Positions 10,971 to 19,625 of a DNA stretch of 64,000 nucleotides are shown piece by piece. Location of the stretch: contig JAJFJT010000029.1 of assembly GCA_021773795.1 (NCBI GenBank), positions 16,036 to 80,035 of the forward strand, given 5' to 3'. The notes under the pieces are model-generated. The model was not told the DNA's origin, ran no database searches, and worked only from the letters and a program-made list of their open reading frames with translations. The DNA is from Gammaproteobacteria bacterium. GTDB lineage: Bacteria; Pseudomonadota; Gammaproteobacteria; HK1. Both the position numbers and the translations under genes were made by a program. Each line of letters starts with the position of its first letter. Position 1 is the stretch's first letter.

Positions 10971-11109
10971 GGGCACCTCTAAAAACTCACTGTCGTCACA
11001 ATACGGCGTTTCTCGCAAAAAAGTTTCGCTTGCATATAAAACATATGCTGCGCTCAACTTTTTTAACATGCCTTGTCTTGCCTGGAATCTTGAATTTTTA
11101 GAGGCACCC
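10971..11109 (-). mobile_element. MITE-like element, family A, copy 2 (inverted)
   Basis: This 139-base element is nearly identical to the reverse complement of 10306-10445. Its terminal inverted repeats read GGGCACCTCTAAAAA and TTTTTAGAGGCACCC. It is flanked by a perfect 4-base duplication TTGA (10967-10970 and 11110-11113). The left duplication contains the folA stop codon, so insertion did not change the protein. Confidence 0.87.
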
Positions 11110-11127
11110 TTGAGTGTTTTTATAGCG

Positions 11128-11988
11128 TCAGCCGGACGTTGTTTCCACCACCTGATTGATATCGGCGCAGCTTTCACAGGGGACGTGATAATAGCGCCCA
11201 TTATCGAGACAAAAGGCAGTTAATCGCCCCCCCCAGACACAGCCGGTATCCAGATGGTAGACCTGTTCCCGGGTAGATATTTCGGGGGTGAGACGCAGGG
11301 TGGCCCAGTGACCGAAGAGGATCTTCAGGCCGCTGCTCTTGCGTGCCGGTAGCAGGAACCAGGGCAACAATCCCGCTGTCTGGCTATTGGGAGAGCCCTT
11401 CTCTTTATGACTCATTCTGCCCTCATGGTCGCAATAGCGTATGCGGGTCAGGGCATTGGTGATCATCCTTAAACGCTTCCAGTTCTTCAGCTCTTTCGAC
11501 CAAATATCGGGCCGGTCTCCATACATTTTCGCAAAGAATTTTGGATAATCTGGGCTTCGCAACACGGCCTCTACTTCAGCAGCACAATCCAGCGCCAGCG
11601 CCAGATCCCATTGTGGCGGTAGACCGGCATGGACCAACAAATAGTTACGTTCGGAATCGTGATAGAGCAGTGGCTGTCGACGCAACCAGGCAAGCAGTTC
11701 TTTACAGTCCGGAGCGGCAAGCACTGCGTCCAGAGTGTCTTTCTGATGGGGCTTGCGGTCACCGGTAGCGGTGGCAAGTAGATGCAGGTCGTGGTTACCA
11801 AGCACGGTACGCGCCCTCGGACCCAATTCCCGGACGAAGCGCAACACGGCCAATGACTGCGGGCCTCTATTAACCAAGTCGCCACAAAACCAGAGTTGAT
11901 CCCGTGCCCGATTAAAGTTGATGTGGGCAAGGAGGCGCTCTAGTGCCTGCATGCAGCCTTGCACATCGCCAATAACGTAGGTAGCCAT
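11128..11988 (-). CDS. apaH: Diadenosine tetraphosphatase, symmetrical
   Basis: ApaH splits Ap4A into two ADP and belongs to the calcineurin-like metallophosphatases. It is 286 residues, near the family length. Metal-binding motifs GDVQG, GDLVNRGP and GNHD are intact, followed by a distal VHAG. It is normally co-transcribed with apaG; here a 160-base family B element separates the two. Confidence 0.95.
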   Translation of the reverse strand: MATYVIGDVQGCMQALERLLAHINFNRARDQLWFCGDLVNRGPQSLAVLRFVRELGPRARTVLGNHDLHLLATATGDRKPHQKDTLDAVLAAPDCKELLAWLRRQPLLYHDSERNYLLVHAGLPPQWDLALALDCAAEVEAVLRSPDYPKFFAKMYGDRPDIWSKELKNWKRLRMITNALTRIRYCDHEGRMSHKEKGSPNSQTAGLLPWFLLPARKSSGLKILFGHWATLRLTPEISTREQVYHLDTGCVWGGRLTAFCLDNGRYYHVPCESCADINQVVETTSG

Positions 11989-12037
11989 ATGTCGCCTATC
12001 TTCGAGAGTACCGTACTATCGATTTAATGGTGTTTAG

Positions 12038-12197
12038 GGAAGCTCTAATCTATTCGTGGACTCGTATCTTGCGCCCAAAATGTCCCTCTTTATCGTTGCT
12101 GCTCTTCGCAATAGATTGACTATTACGTGCGAGCAGTGCCTCAAAGCCGAACATTTTGAATCACAATCTACTTCGCCCAGAATAAATCAGAGTTTCC
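12038..12197. mobile_element. MITE-like element, family B, copy 1
   Basis: This 160-base element has terminal inverted repeats GGAAGCTCTAATCTATTC / GAATAAATCAGAGTTTCC (reading into a target duplication). It is flanked by perfect TTAG duplications (12034-12037 and 12198-12201). It lies between apaG and apaH, and the apaG TAA stop is inside the duplication. A full-length 160-base relative is at 26527-26686 and a 59-base deletion form is at 12907-12965. Confidence 0.85.
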
Positions 12198-12596
12198 TTA
12201 GTGGAGTTGTCGACTACAAGCCAGGCTAAACGGCGAGATGGCGACGTCAAACTCCATACCATCATCGGTGACCATGAGATAACTGCCATGCATGCTGCCC
12301 ACCGGGGTCTCCAGCATTGCCGCACTAGTGTAGCGAAAGCCTTCACCTGGCAGCAGATGTGGTTGCTCTCCAACCACCCCTTCACCTCGTACCTCCTGAC
12401 TCACACCATCACCGTTAGTAATAATCCAGTGGCGGCTATGCAGGCGCGCAGCGATGGTACCGATATTGCGGATGGTTACGGTATAAGAGAAGACGTAGCG
12501 TGCCTGGTCGGGGACGGATTCAGTCTCCATATAGCGGCTCTCTACCTCTACCTCAATATCACAAGATTCATTTTCCATGGCTGCATTGGAACCCAT
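12198..12596 (-). CDS. apaG: ApaG (Co2+/Mg2+ efflux-associated protein)
   Basis: This 132-residue protein is a single ApaG domain with the typical RYVFSYTVTIRNIG strand and GEGVVGEQPHLLPGEGF loop. ApaG folds as a fibronectin-III-like domain; its biochemical role is poorly defined (linked to Mg/Co resistance). The gene is upstream of apaH in the same orientation. A second possible start (MENES) lies six residues in. The stop codon is part of the target site of element B. Confidence 0.93.
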   Translation of the reverse strand: MGSNAAMENESCDIEVEVESRYMETESVPDQARYVFSYTVTIRNIGTIAARLHSRHWIITNGDGVSQEVRGEGVVGEQPHLLPGEGFRYTSAAMLETPVGSMHGSYLMVTDDGMEFDVAISPFSLACSRQLH

Positions 12597-12632
12597 CCCA
12601 TGGGGCTGCGCAAGTAACCCAAAGTTTGACTA

Positions 12633-12982
12633 GGAGTCTGTCGGATTTAGGCGCCCGTAGTGAGAGGAAGCTATTTCGTGCAGGGAAACGCTTATGCTGC
12701 GATGGCATGGATGCCAGAGGGCAGTCCATGGCCAAAGAAGCCAAAGAGCGGTGATTGAGACAGATTTTTCGATCATTTGAGGATAATAACCGGGCTATTA
12801 GAAGCTTCCGCATCCTGCTCACGCCCCTTACCCCACATCCCTGTAGGTAACGAAAAGGACCAAGAAATATGGCCAAAATGGCTTTTCCGCAGCAGAGCAG
12901 TCCTAAGGAAGCTCTGATCTATTCGTGAATTCGCATCTTGCGTCCAGAATAAATCAGAGCTTTCCTAAGTCCGACAGACTCC
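12633..12982 (+). mobile_element. MITE-like element, family C, copy 1, with nested family B copy
   Basis: This 350-base element lies between apaG and comM. Its terminal inverted repeats are GGAGTCTGTCGGATTTAGG on the left and CCGACAGACTCC on the right, the right end having been split by a nested element B. The internal sequence matches, in reverse orientation, the element at 31724-31983 over most of its length. No convincing protein is encoded. TA flanks both ends. Confidence 0.8.
12907..12965. mobile_element. Internally deleted family B element nested in element C
   Basis: This 59-base element keeps both family B ends (GGAAGCTCTGATCTATTC and GAATAAATCAGAGCTTTCC) but lacks ~100 internal bases. 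It interrupts the right terminal repeat of element C; TAA is repeated on both sides. This dates the B insertion after the C insertion. Confidence 0.8.
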
Positions 12983-12997
12983 TATGATCCCCGGCAC

Positions 12998-14497
12998 CTA
13001 GTTGGCGGTCCAGCCCCGGTAGCCCAAGGCCTCGCCCAGATGGTCTTCACCAAGTTGCCTGGTACCCGCGAGATCGGCGATGGTGCGTGCCACCTTGAGT
13101 ACCCGATGGCAGGCACGGGGGGAAAGCGCCAGGCGGGTCGCTGCCTGTTCCAATAGCGATCGCTCACTGGCTCCCAGACGACAGTTTTGGGTGAGTTCCC
13201 GGCTTTCCAGCAACTGGTTGGGTTTTCCGGAGCGCTGTAATTGCCGATTTCGTGCCGTGATGACACGGGCACGGATCGTCACGCTGTCTTCCTGAGCATG
13301 GCTGCTGGTGATGGGGAGATGTTTGAGTCGTGGCACTTCTACATGCAGATCTATGCGATCCAGCAAGGGTCCTGAAATGCGGCTGCGGTAGCGTGAGATA
13401 GTATCTGGGCTGCAACGACAGGATTTGAGTTGATCCCCTAGATGTCCGCAGGGACAGGGATTCATGGCGGCGATGAGCTGGAAATTCGCGGGAAATGTCA
13501 TCTGCCGGGCCGCCCGGGAAATGGAGATGCTGCCAGATTCCAAGGGCTGGCGTAGTGCCTCGAGCACCCGGCGCTCGAACTCCGGCAGCTCATCGAGAAA
13601 TAATACCCCATGATGAGCCAGAGAAATTTCCCCGGGGCGAGGTTGAGAGCTGCCCCCCACCAGTGCCACCGCCGAGGCGGTATGGTGGGGGCCACGGAAT
13701 GGGCGTCGGCCCCAGTGCCTAGGTGTAAAGCCCTCGCTGCTTACTGACAGGATGGCCGCTGATTCCAGACTCTCACTTTCGGTCATGGGCGGCAGGATGC
13801 CGGGCAGGCGTGAGGCCAGCATGGTTTTACCGGTGCCAGGTGATCCACTCATGAGTAGGTTATGGGCCCCGGCGGCGGCTATCTCCAGCGCACGTCGGGC
13901 GCGATACTGGCCCTGGATATCGGCCATATCCAGTTCGGCGGCGGGATGCGGTGGCGTAGGTGGCGCCTCAAAGACGGATATTTCCGGGCCTGTTCCAAAG
14001 TGAGCGCAGATAGCCAGCAGATGATCTGCGCCCAGGATGCGAGCCTCCTTTACCAATGCGCCTTCGGCGGCATTTTCCGTGGGCACCATCAGGCTGCGTC
14101 CGGCGGTCTGAGCCTGCAAAGCGGCCGACAAGACGCCGCGTACCGGGCGGAGCATGCCGGTTAATGCCAGTTCCCCGAGAAATTCGTAATCTGCCAGGGC
14201 CTCGGTTGGAATCTGGCCAGAGGCGGCAAGGATGCCGAGCGCAATGGGCAAATCGAAGCGCCCGCCTTCTTTGGGAAGATCGGCGGGGGCGAGATTGATG
14301 GTGATGCGCCGCGCCGGAAAACTGAAGCGGCTGTTTAGCAGTGCGCTACGGACTCGGTCTTTGGCCTCGCGTACCGCAATTTCGGGCAGTCCGACGATGG
14401 ATAGGCGGGGCAGACCGCCACTGAGATGGACCTCAACGGTTACCTGAGGTGCATCCAACCCTAATTGGGCACGGCTATAAACGACTGCGAGAGACAT
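12998..14497 (-). CDS. comM: ComM/YifB-family Mg-chelatase-like AAA+ helicase
   Basis: ComM is a hexameric helicase that extends branch migration during natural transformation. The 499-residue protein has an N-terminal ComM domain (MSLAVVYSRAQLGLDAPQVTVEVHLSGGLP), Walker A GSPGTGKTMLASRLPG (~225-240), a Walker B FLDELPEF and a C-terminal domain with a Cys-rich insert (NPCPCGHLG). It is next to ubiK, a frequent pairing. Confidence 0.93.
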   Translation of the reverse strand: MSLAVVYSRAQLGLDAPQVTVEVHLSGGLPRLSIVGLPEIAVREAKDRVRSALLNSRFSFPARRITINLAPADLPKEGGRFDLPIALGILAASGQIPTEALADYEFLGELALTGMLRPVRGVLSAALQAQTAGRSLMVPTENAAEGALVKEARILGADHLLAICAHFGTGPEISVFEAPPTPPHPAAELDMADIQGQYRARRALEIAAAGAHNLLMSGSPGTGKTMLASRLPGILPPMTESESLESAAILSVSSEGFTPRHWGRRPFRGPHHTASAVALVGGSSQPRPGEISLAHHGVLFLDELPEFERRVLEALRQPLESGSISISRAARQMTFPANFQLIAAMNPCPCGHLGDQLKSCRCSPDTISRYRSRISGPLLDRIDLHVEVPRLKHLPITSSHAQEDSVTIRARVITARNRQLQRSGKPNQLLESRELTQNCRLGASERSLLEQAATRLALSPRACHRVLKVARTIADLAGTRQLGEDHLGEALGYRGWTAN

Positions 14498-14526
14498 AGG
14501 TTCCTTCCTTTTTGGCCAGGGATGGC

Positions 14527-14660
14527 CTTATGCCGTGAAGCACATGGATGTGCGGTAGCGGCGCTTGGCCATAGACTGCTCTTTGGCATCCATGCCATCG
14601 CAGCATAAATGCATCCCTGCATAAAATGGCCTTAGGTCGCAGAGCACAGGACGTGCGGTA
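14527..14660. repeat. Degenerate relative of family C element
   Basis: The segment shares the internal family C string around GGCATCCATGCCATCGCAGC, followed by a GCATCCCTGC motif also found in copy 2. It lacks clear terminal repeats. Two near-repeats ending GTGCGGTAGCG lie at either side. It fills the gap between comM and ubiK and looks like an element remnant. Confidence 0.55.
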
Positions 14661-14696
14661 GCGACCGGTTCCGTTGGTGGCAAAATTGTCCTTGGT

Positions 14697-14993
14697 TCAA
14701 TCCTTGGTAGTCGTGTCTCCTGAGGATTCCACTGCAGTGCGCTTGAGTACGTGCAATTCTGTTTCCAGCTCTCCGAGTTTCTCTTCCAGCGCAATCAGCT
14801 GTTCACGACTACGTGCAAGCACCGTGGTTTGTACATCAAATTCCTCACGGGTCACGAGATCCATACGTCCAAGGGCTGCTTCCAGGGCCGTGCGCAGATT
14901 TTTTTTTACATCGGCCTGAATCTGACCAAGCCCCTTGGGCAGGGCTTCCATGAGTTTGCGGGTTAATTCGTCGAGGGATTTCGGACTCACCAT
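14697..14993 (-). CDS. ubiK: UbiK-type ubiquinone biosynthesis accessory factor
   Basis: This 98-residue protein resembles E. coli UbiK (YqiC): a BMFP-type helix with the conserved DLVTREEFDVQTTVLARSREQL followed by a C-terminal coiled coil. UbiK assists aerobic ubiquinone synthesis by binding UbiJ. The start was set at MVSPKSLDEL, matching known N-termini; upstream in-frame starts exist with no better ribosome site. Confidence 0.85.
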   Translation of the reverse strand: MVSPKSLDELTRKLMEALPKGLGQIQADVKKNLRTALEAALGRMDLVTREEFDVQTTVLARSREQLIALEEKLGELETELHVLKRTAVESSGDTTTKD

Positions 14994-15127
14994 AATTGCG
15001 GTAATACTCTGTAAGTTGGTGGAGTGAACCATAACTTTTGCCCTTGGGGCAGGCAAGCATTGTGGTTGTGCCGGTTGTCAGTTGTAGAGGCTATGCATAG
15101 GATGAGGCTTGGTCTCCCGGATAGCTT

Positions 15128-16381
15128 ATGCGGGCTGAAGCAGGAAAGTTATTGCTTGAACTATTCGCCGCGGCCGTTGCTGCAGCGCAGGCGGAACGCT
15201 GCCTGCCCGCTTACCTGCCAACCTTGCCCGCCAGACGTACCGTGGTGGTCGGGGCGGGCAAGGCGGCGGCTGCCATGGCGCAGGTGGTGGAGTCGGAGTG
15301 GTCCGGACCCCTAAGTGGGCGGGTGGTGACGGCTTATGGGCACGGCTTGCGTTGCCGGCAGATAGAAGTGCTGGAGGCTGCTCATCCAGTACCCGATGCA
15401 GCGGGGGTGGCTGCGGCCCGAGGAATGTTGGCATCGGTGCAGGGCCTGAGTGCCCAGGATCTCGTGCTGTGCCTGCTTTCCGGTGGTGGCTCTGCACTGA
15501 TGCCATTGCCGGCAGAGGGTATTACGCTCGAGGAAAAGCGCGCCTTGAATCAAGCATTGCTGCGTTCCGGGGCGAGTGTGGGAGAGCTCAATTGCGTACG
15601 CAAACACCTCTCCGCAATCAAGGGTGGCCGACTGGCTATCGCCTGTGCGCCCGCACCGGTATTTTCGCTGTTGATTTCCGATGTTTGCGGCGATGACCCG
15701 GCCACTATCGCCTCTGGTCCCACCGTGCCTGATGCCAGCACCTGTGAAGAGGCACTGGAAATTCTGCATGCTTACGACATCCAGGTTCCGGACTCGGTCC
15801 ACGGTCTTTTGCAAAGCGGGAAAAGTGAAACCCCGAAGCCGGGGGATCCGCGTTTTAGCTCAAACCGGGTCCAGCTTGTTGCGACTGCTGATAATGGCCT
15901 GAAGGCGGCGGAAAAGGTGGCGGGCAGGGTGGGGATCGATACCCTGATGCTCGGCGGTGGGATTGAGGGTGAAGCACGGAGCGTGGCCCAGGAACAGGCG
16001 GCCCTGGTAGAGAAAATCCGCCATCATCAGGGGCCGGTGTCACCACCCTGTGTGATATTATCCGGCGGCGAGACCACGGTCACCGTGCGGGGCTCCGGCA
16101 GGGGTGGTCGCAACGGCGAGTTCCTCCTGTCTTTGGCTATTGCCCTGGATGGAATGCCGGGGGTATATGCCATTGCCTGCGATACCGACGGTATTGATGG
16201 CATGGGGAATAATGCGGGTGCCTTGCTGTATCCGGATAGCCTGGCTCGGTCCCGTCGGGATCCCCGGAAGAGTCTCGCCAATAATGATAGTGACGGTTTC
16301 TTCGAGGCCCTTGGTGATCAGGTGGTTACCGGACCGACTCGAACCAACGTCAATGATTTTCGCGCCATTTTTATCACCTAG
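15128..16381 (+). CDS. Glycerate 2-kinase (GckA/TtuD, MOFRL family)
   Basis: This 417-residue protein has the two-domain layout of MOFRL glycerate kinases. The N-terminal DUF4147 part carries VVVGAGKAAAAMAQ and LLSGGGSALMPLP; the C-terminal MOFRL part has LSGGETTVTVRGSGRGGRN and DTDGIDG. It phosphorylates D-glycerate to 2-phosphoglycerate with ATP. It is followed six bases later by the DAHP synthase, which uses PEP, one step beyond 2-phosphoglycerate. Confidence 0.9.
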   Translation: MRAEAGKLLLELFAAAVAAAQAERCLPAYLPTLPARRTVVVGAGKAAAAMAQVVESEWSGPLSGRVVTAYGHGLRCRQIEVLEAAHPVPDAAGVAAARGMLASVQGLSAQDLVLCLLSGGGSALMPLPAEGITLEEKRALNQALLRSGASVGELNCVRKHLSAIKGGRLAIACAPAPVFSLLISDVCGDDPATIASGPTVPDASTCEEALEILHAYDIQVPDSVHGLLQSGKSETPKPGDPRFSSNRVQLVATADNGLKAAEKVAGRVGIDTLMLGGGIEGEARSVAQEQAALVEKIRHHQGPVSPPCVILSGGETTVTVRGSGRGGRNGEFLLSLAIALDGMPGVYAIACDTDGIDGMGNNAGALLYPDSLARSRRDPRKSLANNDSDGFFEALGDQVVTGPTRTNVNDFRAIFIT

Positions 16382-16387
16382 ACCACT

Positions 16388-17461
16388 ATGAAATATCAGA
16401 CTGACGACCTTCGTATCCTCGGCATCAAGGAGGTCATTTCACCCTCCGCTCTGCACGCCGAATTACCGATTACCGAACAGGCGGCCCAGACCACTGCTGA
16501 GGCACGGCTGGCCATACGCCAGGTGTTACGCAAGACTGACGATCGCTTGCTGGCGGTGGTGGGGCCCTGTTCCATTCATGACCCGGAAGCAGCCCGTGAG
16601 TACGCTGCGAAGTTACGCGTGGTTCAACAGCGTCTTTCCGCCGATCTATTGCTGGTGATGCGGGTTTACTTTGAGAAGCCACGGACCACCGTGGGTTGGA
16701 AGGGTTTGATCAACGACCCCGATCTTGATGGCAGTTTTCATATTAACCAGGGGTTGCGCATCGCTCGCCGCCTGCTGCTTGATATCAATAAAATGGGCTT
16801 GCCCGCCGGTACAGAATATCTGGACCTCATCACCCCGCAATATGTCACCGACCTGGTGAGTTGGGGTGCCATTGGTGCGCGCACCACGGAGAGTCAGGTG
16901 CATCGCGAACTGGCTTCTGGGCTTTCCTGTCCGGTGGGCTTCAAAAACGGCACCAACGGCACAGTAAAACTAGCCACTGATGCCATCGGCTCTGCCCGTC
17001 AGCCGCATAATTTTCTATCCGTTACCAAGGCGGGACATTCAGCGATTTTTGCTACCCGTGGCAATGAGGACTGTCACCTTATTCTGCGTGGTGGCCGTGA
17101 GCCTAATTACGATTCGGAGAGTGTGCACAAATCCGTGGCAAGCCTGGAGGCAGCCGATCTACCCTCCGGTCTGATGATCGACTTCAGCCATGCCAACAGT
17201 CTCAAGCAATATCAGCGTCAGATGGATGTCGGCCGGGATGTTGCCGGGCAACTTGCGGCCGGTGAGCGACAAATCGTTGGTTGCATGGTGGAAAGTAATC
17301 TCAAGGCGGGAAATCAGAGCATTGTCCCGGGTAAGACGCCGGTCTACGGTCAGAGCATCACCGATGCCTGTCTGGGCTGGGAGGATACCGAGCGGCTGTT
17401 GGAAGAGCTGGCCGAGGCAGTGCGTGCCCGCCGCGGAAGCAGTAGCAAGCTCGCCTCCTGA
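16388..17461 (+). CDS. 3-deoxy-7-phosphoheptulonate synthase, AroG type
   Basis: The enzyme condenses PEP with erythrose-4-phosphate in the first step of aromatic amino acid synthesis. It is 357 residues, as in AroF/G/H. Motifs are VVGPCSIHD (metal Cys), RVYFEKPRTTVGWKG, GARTTESQ and GFKNGTNG. Which aromatic amino acid feeds back on it cannot be told. Confidence 0.94.
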   Translation: MKYQTDDLRILGIKEVISPSALHAELPITEQAAQTTAEARLAIRQVLRKTDDRLLAVVGPCSIHDPEAAREYAAKLRVVQQRLSADLLLVMRVYFEKPRTTVGWKGLINDPDLDGSFHINQGLRIARRLLLDINKMGLPAGTEYLDLITPQYVTDLVSWGAIGARTTESQVHRELASGLSCPVGFKNGTNGTVKLATDAIGSARQPHNFLSVTKAGHSAIFATRGNEDCHLILRGGREPNYDSESVHKSVASLEAADLPSGLMIDFSHANSLKQYQRQMDVGRDVAGQLAAGERQIVGCMVESNLKAGNQSIVPGKTPVYGQSITDACLGWEDTERLLEELAEAVRARRGSSSKLAS

Positions 17462-17470
17462 AGCCGGTTG

Positions 17471-17791
17471 TTATTCCAATAGTCTCCGGATACGGAGGCT
17501 GCCGCCAGCCAGAGCTGCCAGTGTGGCAATACCCCAAGCCATGGCAAGGTCGCGGGTAAATCCATCCCCTATCGTTTTGGTCCAGAGCCAGTAGCCCTGA
17601 GGATCACCCAGCCCTGCCTGGAGATGCCGCTGTAAGCCGTCCCATTCCACCCCGGTGAGCAGCAGGCCGATCGGCAATAAGACGGCAAAAACGCCCGCGG
17701 AAGTCACCACAAAGCAGAGTATGCCATCCGCTAAAACACCGTAGCGAAGCGTGAACGAGCTATGGTCTTCAGTCACCGATCTTGCCGCCAT
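17471..17791 (-). CDS. Small membrane protein of unknown function
   Basis: This 106-residue protein is predicted to have two membrane helices (~15-40 and ~75-92) separated by a polar loop. I do not recognise a family. Its start lies ~20 bases inside the end of the PhoX-like gene on the same strand, so it is probably the last gene of that operon. It converges with the DAHP synthase gene. Confidence 0.55.
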   Translation of the reverse strand: MAARSVTEDHSSFTLRYGVLADGILCFVVTSAGVFAVLLPIGLLLTGVEWDGLQRHLQAGLGDPQGYWLWTKTIGDGFTRDLAMAWGIATLAALAGGSLRIRRLLE

Positions 17792-19625
17792 CACGCCGTT
17801 GGATGGCCACTACGGCCGGGCGTGCCGGCATGCCCGGGTTGAAGTCCGGCCAGCCTCCACCCGGGTGCTGGATGGAGAGAAACAGGGTGCGTTGATCCGG
17901 GCTGAAACAAGGGCCGGTTACCTCAGCACTCTTGGGTGCGCGCAGGAAGTGCCGGCTCAACGCTCGCCCTGGGCCGAGGGTGTCGCAGGCCCACAGACTA
18001 TCCGCAATACCGCTCGCTGAGGTGGCGCCGTCGCTGGCAATCCACAGTCGGCCACGGGCATCGCAGGCGAGATTATCCGGACAGGCAAACCAGCCGGCGG
18101 GACCAAGTTCGGGGAGATTGTTTGCACCCTCGCCGCCCAGGGCAAAGATCTCCCAGTGGGCTTCAGTGGTGGCGTGATCGGCATCCTCCCCCGGGGGAAT
18201 GATTTCCAGGATATGACCGTAGCGATTGACCGCATGCGGATTGGCGCCATTTCTCTGCCACGGTGCCCGGGCGTGATTTTTGGTCAGTGCAAGATAGATT
18301 CGGCCATTGTCTGGTTGAAGGCTAATTCCCTCCGGTCTATCCATGGGGGTGGCACCCAGCAGATCAGCAGCGCGGCGGGTTTCGATGAGCACCTCGGCTT
18401 GGCTGGCAAAGCCATTTTCCTTGCTAAGCGGCCCCCGCCCGTAGATCAGGGGTAGCCACTGGATACCACCATCCTCATTAAAACGTGCGACATGGAGCAC
18501 GCCCTCATCCAGTAATCGTCCCGTGTCCGCACCTGCAGCGTAGCGCCCGTGACTGACAAATTTGTAAAGGTATTCAAAGGCTTGATCGTCACCACTGTAG
18601 ACCACCACTCGGCCATCTGGAGCCAGTGCGACTGTGGCGCTTTCGTGTTTAAAGCGCCCAAGCGCAGTACGCTTTACTGGCATGGAGCTAGCATCGTAGG
18701 GATCGATCTCCACTACCCAGCCGAAGCGATTGGGTTCCCGTGGCTCCTGGGCCAGATCAAAGCGGGGATGGAAGCGTGCCCAGCGATAGCGGTGCCGAGG
18801 ACCGATGCCATAGCGCTCGTAATTGTCTTGCTCTGAGTGCTCGGTGGCGATGCCGCCAAAGTAGGCCTGAAAGTTTTCTTCGCAGATCAGAACGGTACCC
18901 CAGGGTGTGGTGCCACCGGCGCAGTTATTGAGGGTGCCGAGCACCCGTGTTCCCCCTGGATCGGCCATGGTGCGCAGGCGAGGGTGACCGGCGGCGGGGC
19001 CTGCGAGGCGCATCCAGGTATCCAGCGGGCTGATGCGGCGGTTGTACGGGCTGTTTGTAACCACCGTCCAGGCAGCCCGTTGTAGGCGTATTTCCACCAC
19101 GCTATGGCCGTGGCTTGCCAATTCCACTCCAGTGCGGGTTTCTGCAGAGAGCCGTGGGCTATGGGCGAACATCCGTGAAGAACTGTATTCGTGACTGACA
19201 CAGAGCAGGCCCCTCTGATGATTGCGTTTATCGGCGGGCAGGGGCATGAAGGCGATGAAGTCACAGTTGTAGCCAAATTGGCGCTGTTGCGCCGCCGCCG
19301 TTTGCTGGGCCGGATTAAAAACCGGAGAGTCGCTAAATAGCGGGTCACCCCAACGTAGCAATACCTGGGACTGGTAGCCCTCGGGAACATGGAGTTGTGT
19401 ATCGAGGCCGTGGGGTATTTCGCCAAAGCCAAGGCTTGATAGCGTGGAATTGGCTGCTGACAAAGGTATGGGCAGGCCCGCTGAAAGAGCAACGGCCGCA
19501 CCTCCTCGTAGAAGGTGGCGGCGTGACAGGCGTTGGTTCAGTAGTTTGGCAAGGCTCGGGCCCGAGTGCTGGCGCGGGATGGCCTCGTCTTCGGTTTCAG
19601 GAAAGGGTGCTTTTTTGCTGTTCAT
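17769..19625 (-). CDS. Tat-exported PhoX/DUF839-family protein
   Basis: This 618-residue protein has a twin-arginine signal (LSRRHLLRGGAAVAL, ~29-43) and a DUF839 beta-propeller body, the fold of PhoX calcium/iron alkaline phosphatases. It would act in the periplasm; phosphatase activity is likely but not certain, as DUF839 members are diverse. The chosen ATG at 19625 overlaps the end of the upstream methyltransferase gene by 29 bases, so coupling is plausible; no strong ribosome site is visible. Confidence 0.82.
   Translation of the reverse strand: MNSKKAPFPETEDEAIPRQHSGPSLAKLLNQRLSRRHLLRGGAAVALSAGLPIPLSAANSTLSSLGFGEIPHGLDTQLHVPEGYQSQVLLRWGDPLFSDSPVFNPAQQTAAAQQRQFGYNCDFIAFMPLPADKRNHQRGLLCVSHEYSSSRMFAHSPRLSAETRTGVELASHGHSVVEIRLQRAAWTVVTNSPYNRRISPLDTWMRLAGPAAGHPRLRTMADPGGTRVLGTLNNCAGGTTPWGTVLICEENFQAYFGGIATEHSEQDNYERYGIGPRHRYRWARFHPRFDLAQEPREPNRFGWVVEIDPYDASSMPVKRTALGRFKHESATVALAPDGRVVVYSGDDQAFEYLYKFVSHGRYAAGADTGRLLDEGVLHVARFNEDGGIQWLPLIYGRGPLSKENGFASQAEVLIETRRAADLLGATPMDRPEGISLQPDNGRIYLALTKNHARAPWQRNGANPHAVNRYGHILEIIPPGEDADHATTEAHWEIFALGGEGANNLPELGPAGWFACPDNLACDARGRLWIASDGATSASGIADSLWACDTLGPGRALSRHFLRAPKSAEVTGPCFSPDQRTLFLSIQHPGGGWPDFNPGMPARPAVVAIQRRDGGKIGD

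Noticed and set aside
10306..11109. Treating folA and its two flanking elements as a composite transposon
   Set aside because: Each copy has its own distinct 4-base target duplication, which indicates two independent insertions rather than one unit.
12500..12754. Small reading frames over the family C elements (also at 14528-14794 and 31566-31889)
   Set aside because: They follow the repeats, differ between copies by frameshifts and have no credible start sites; they are repeat-derived, not genes.
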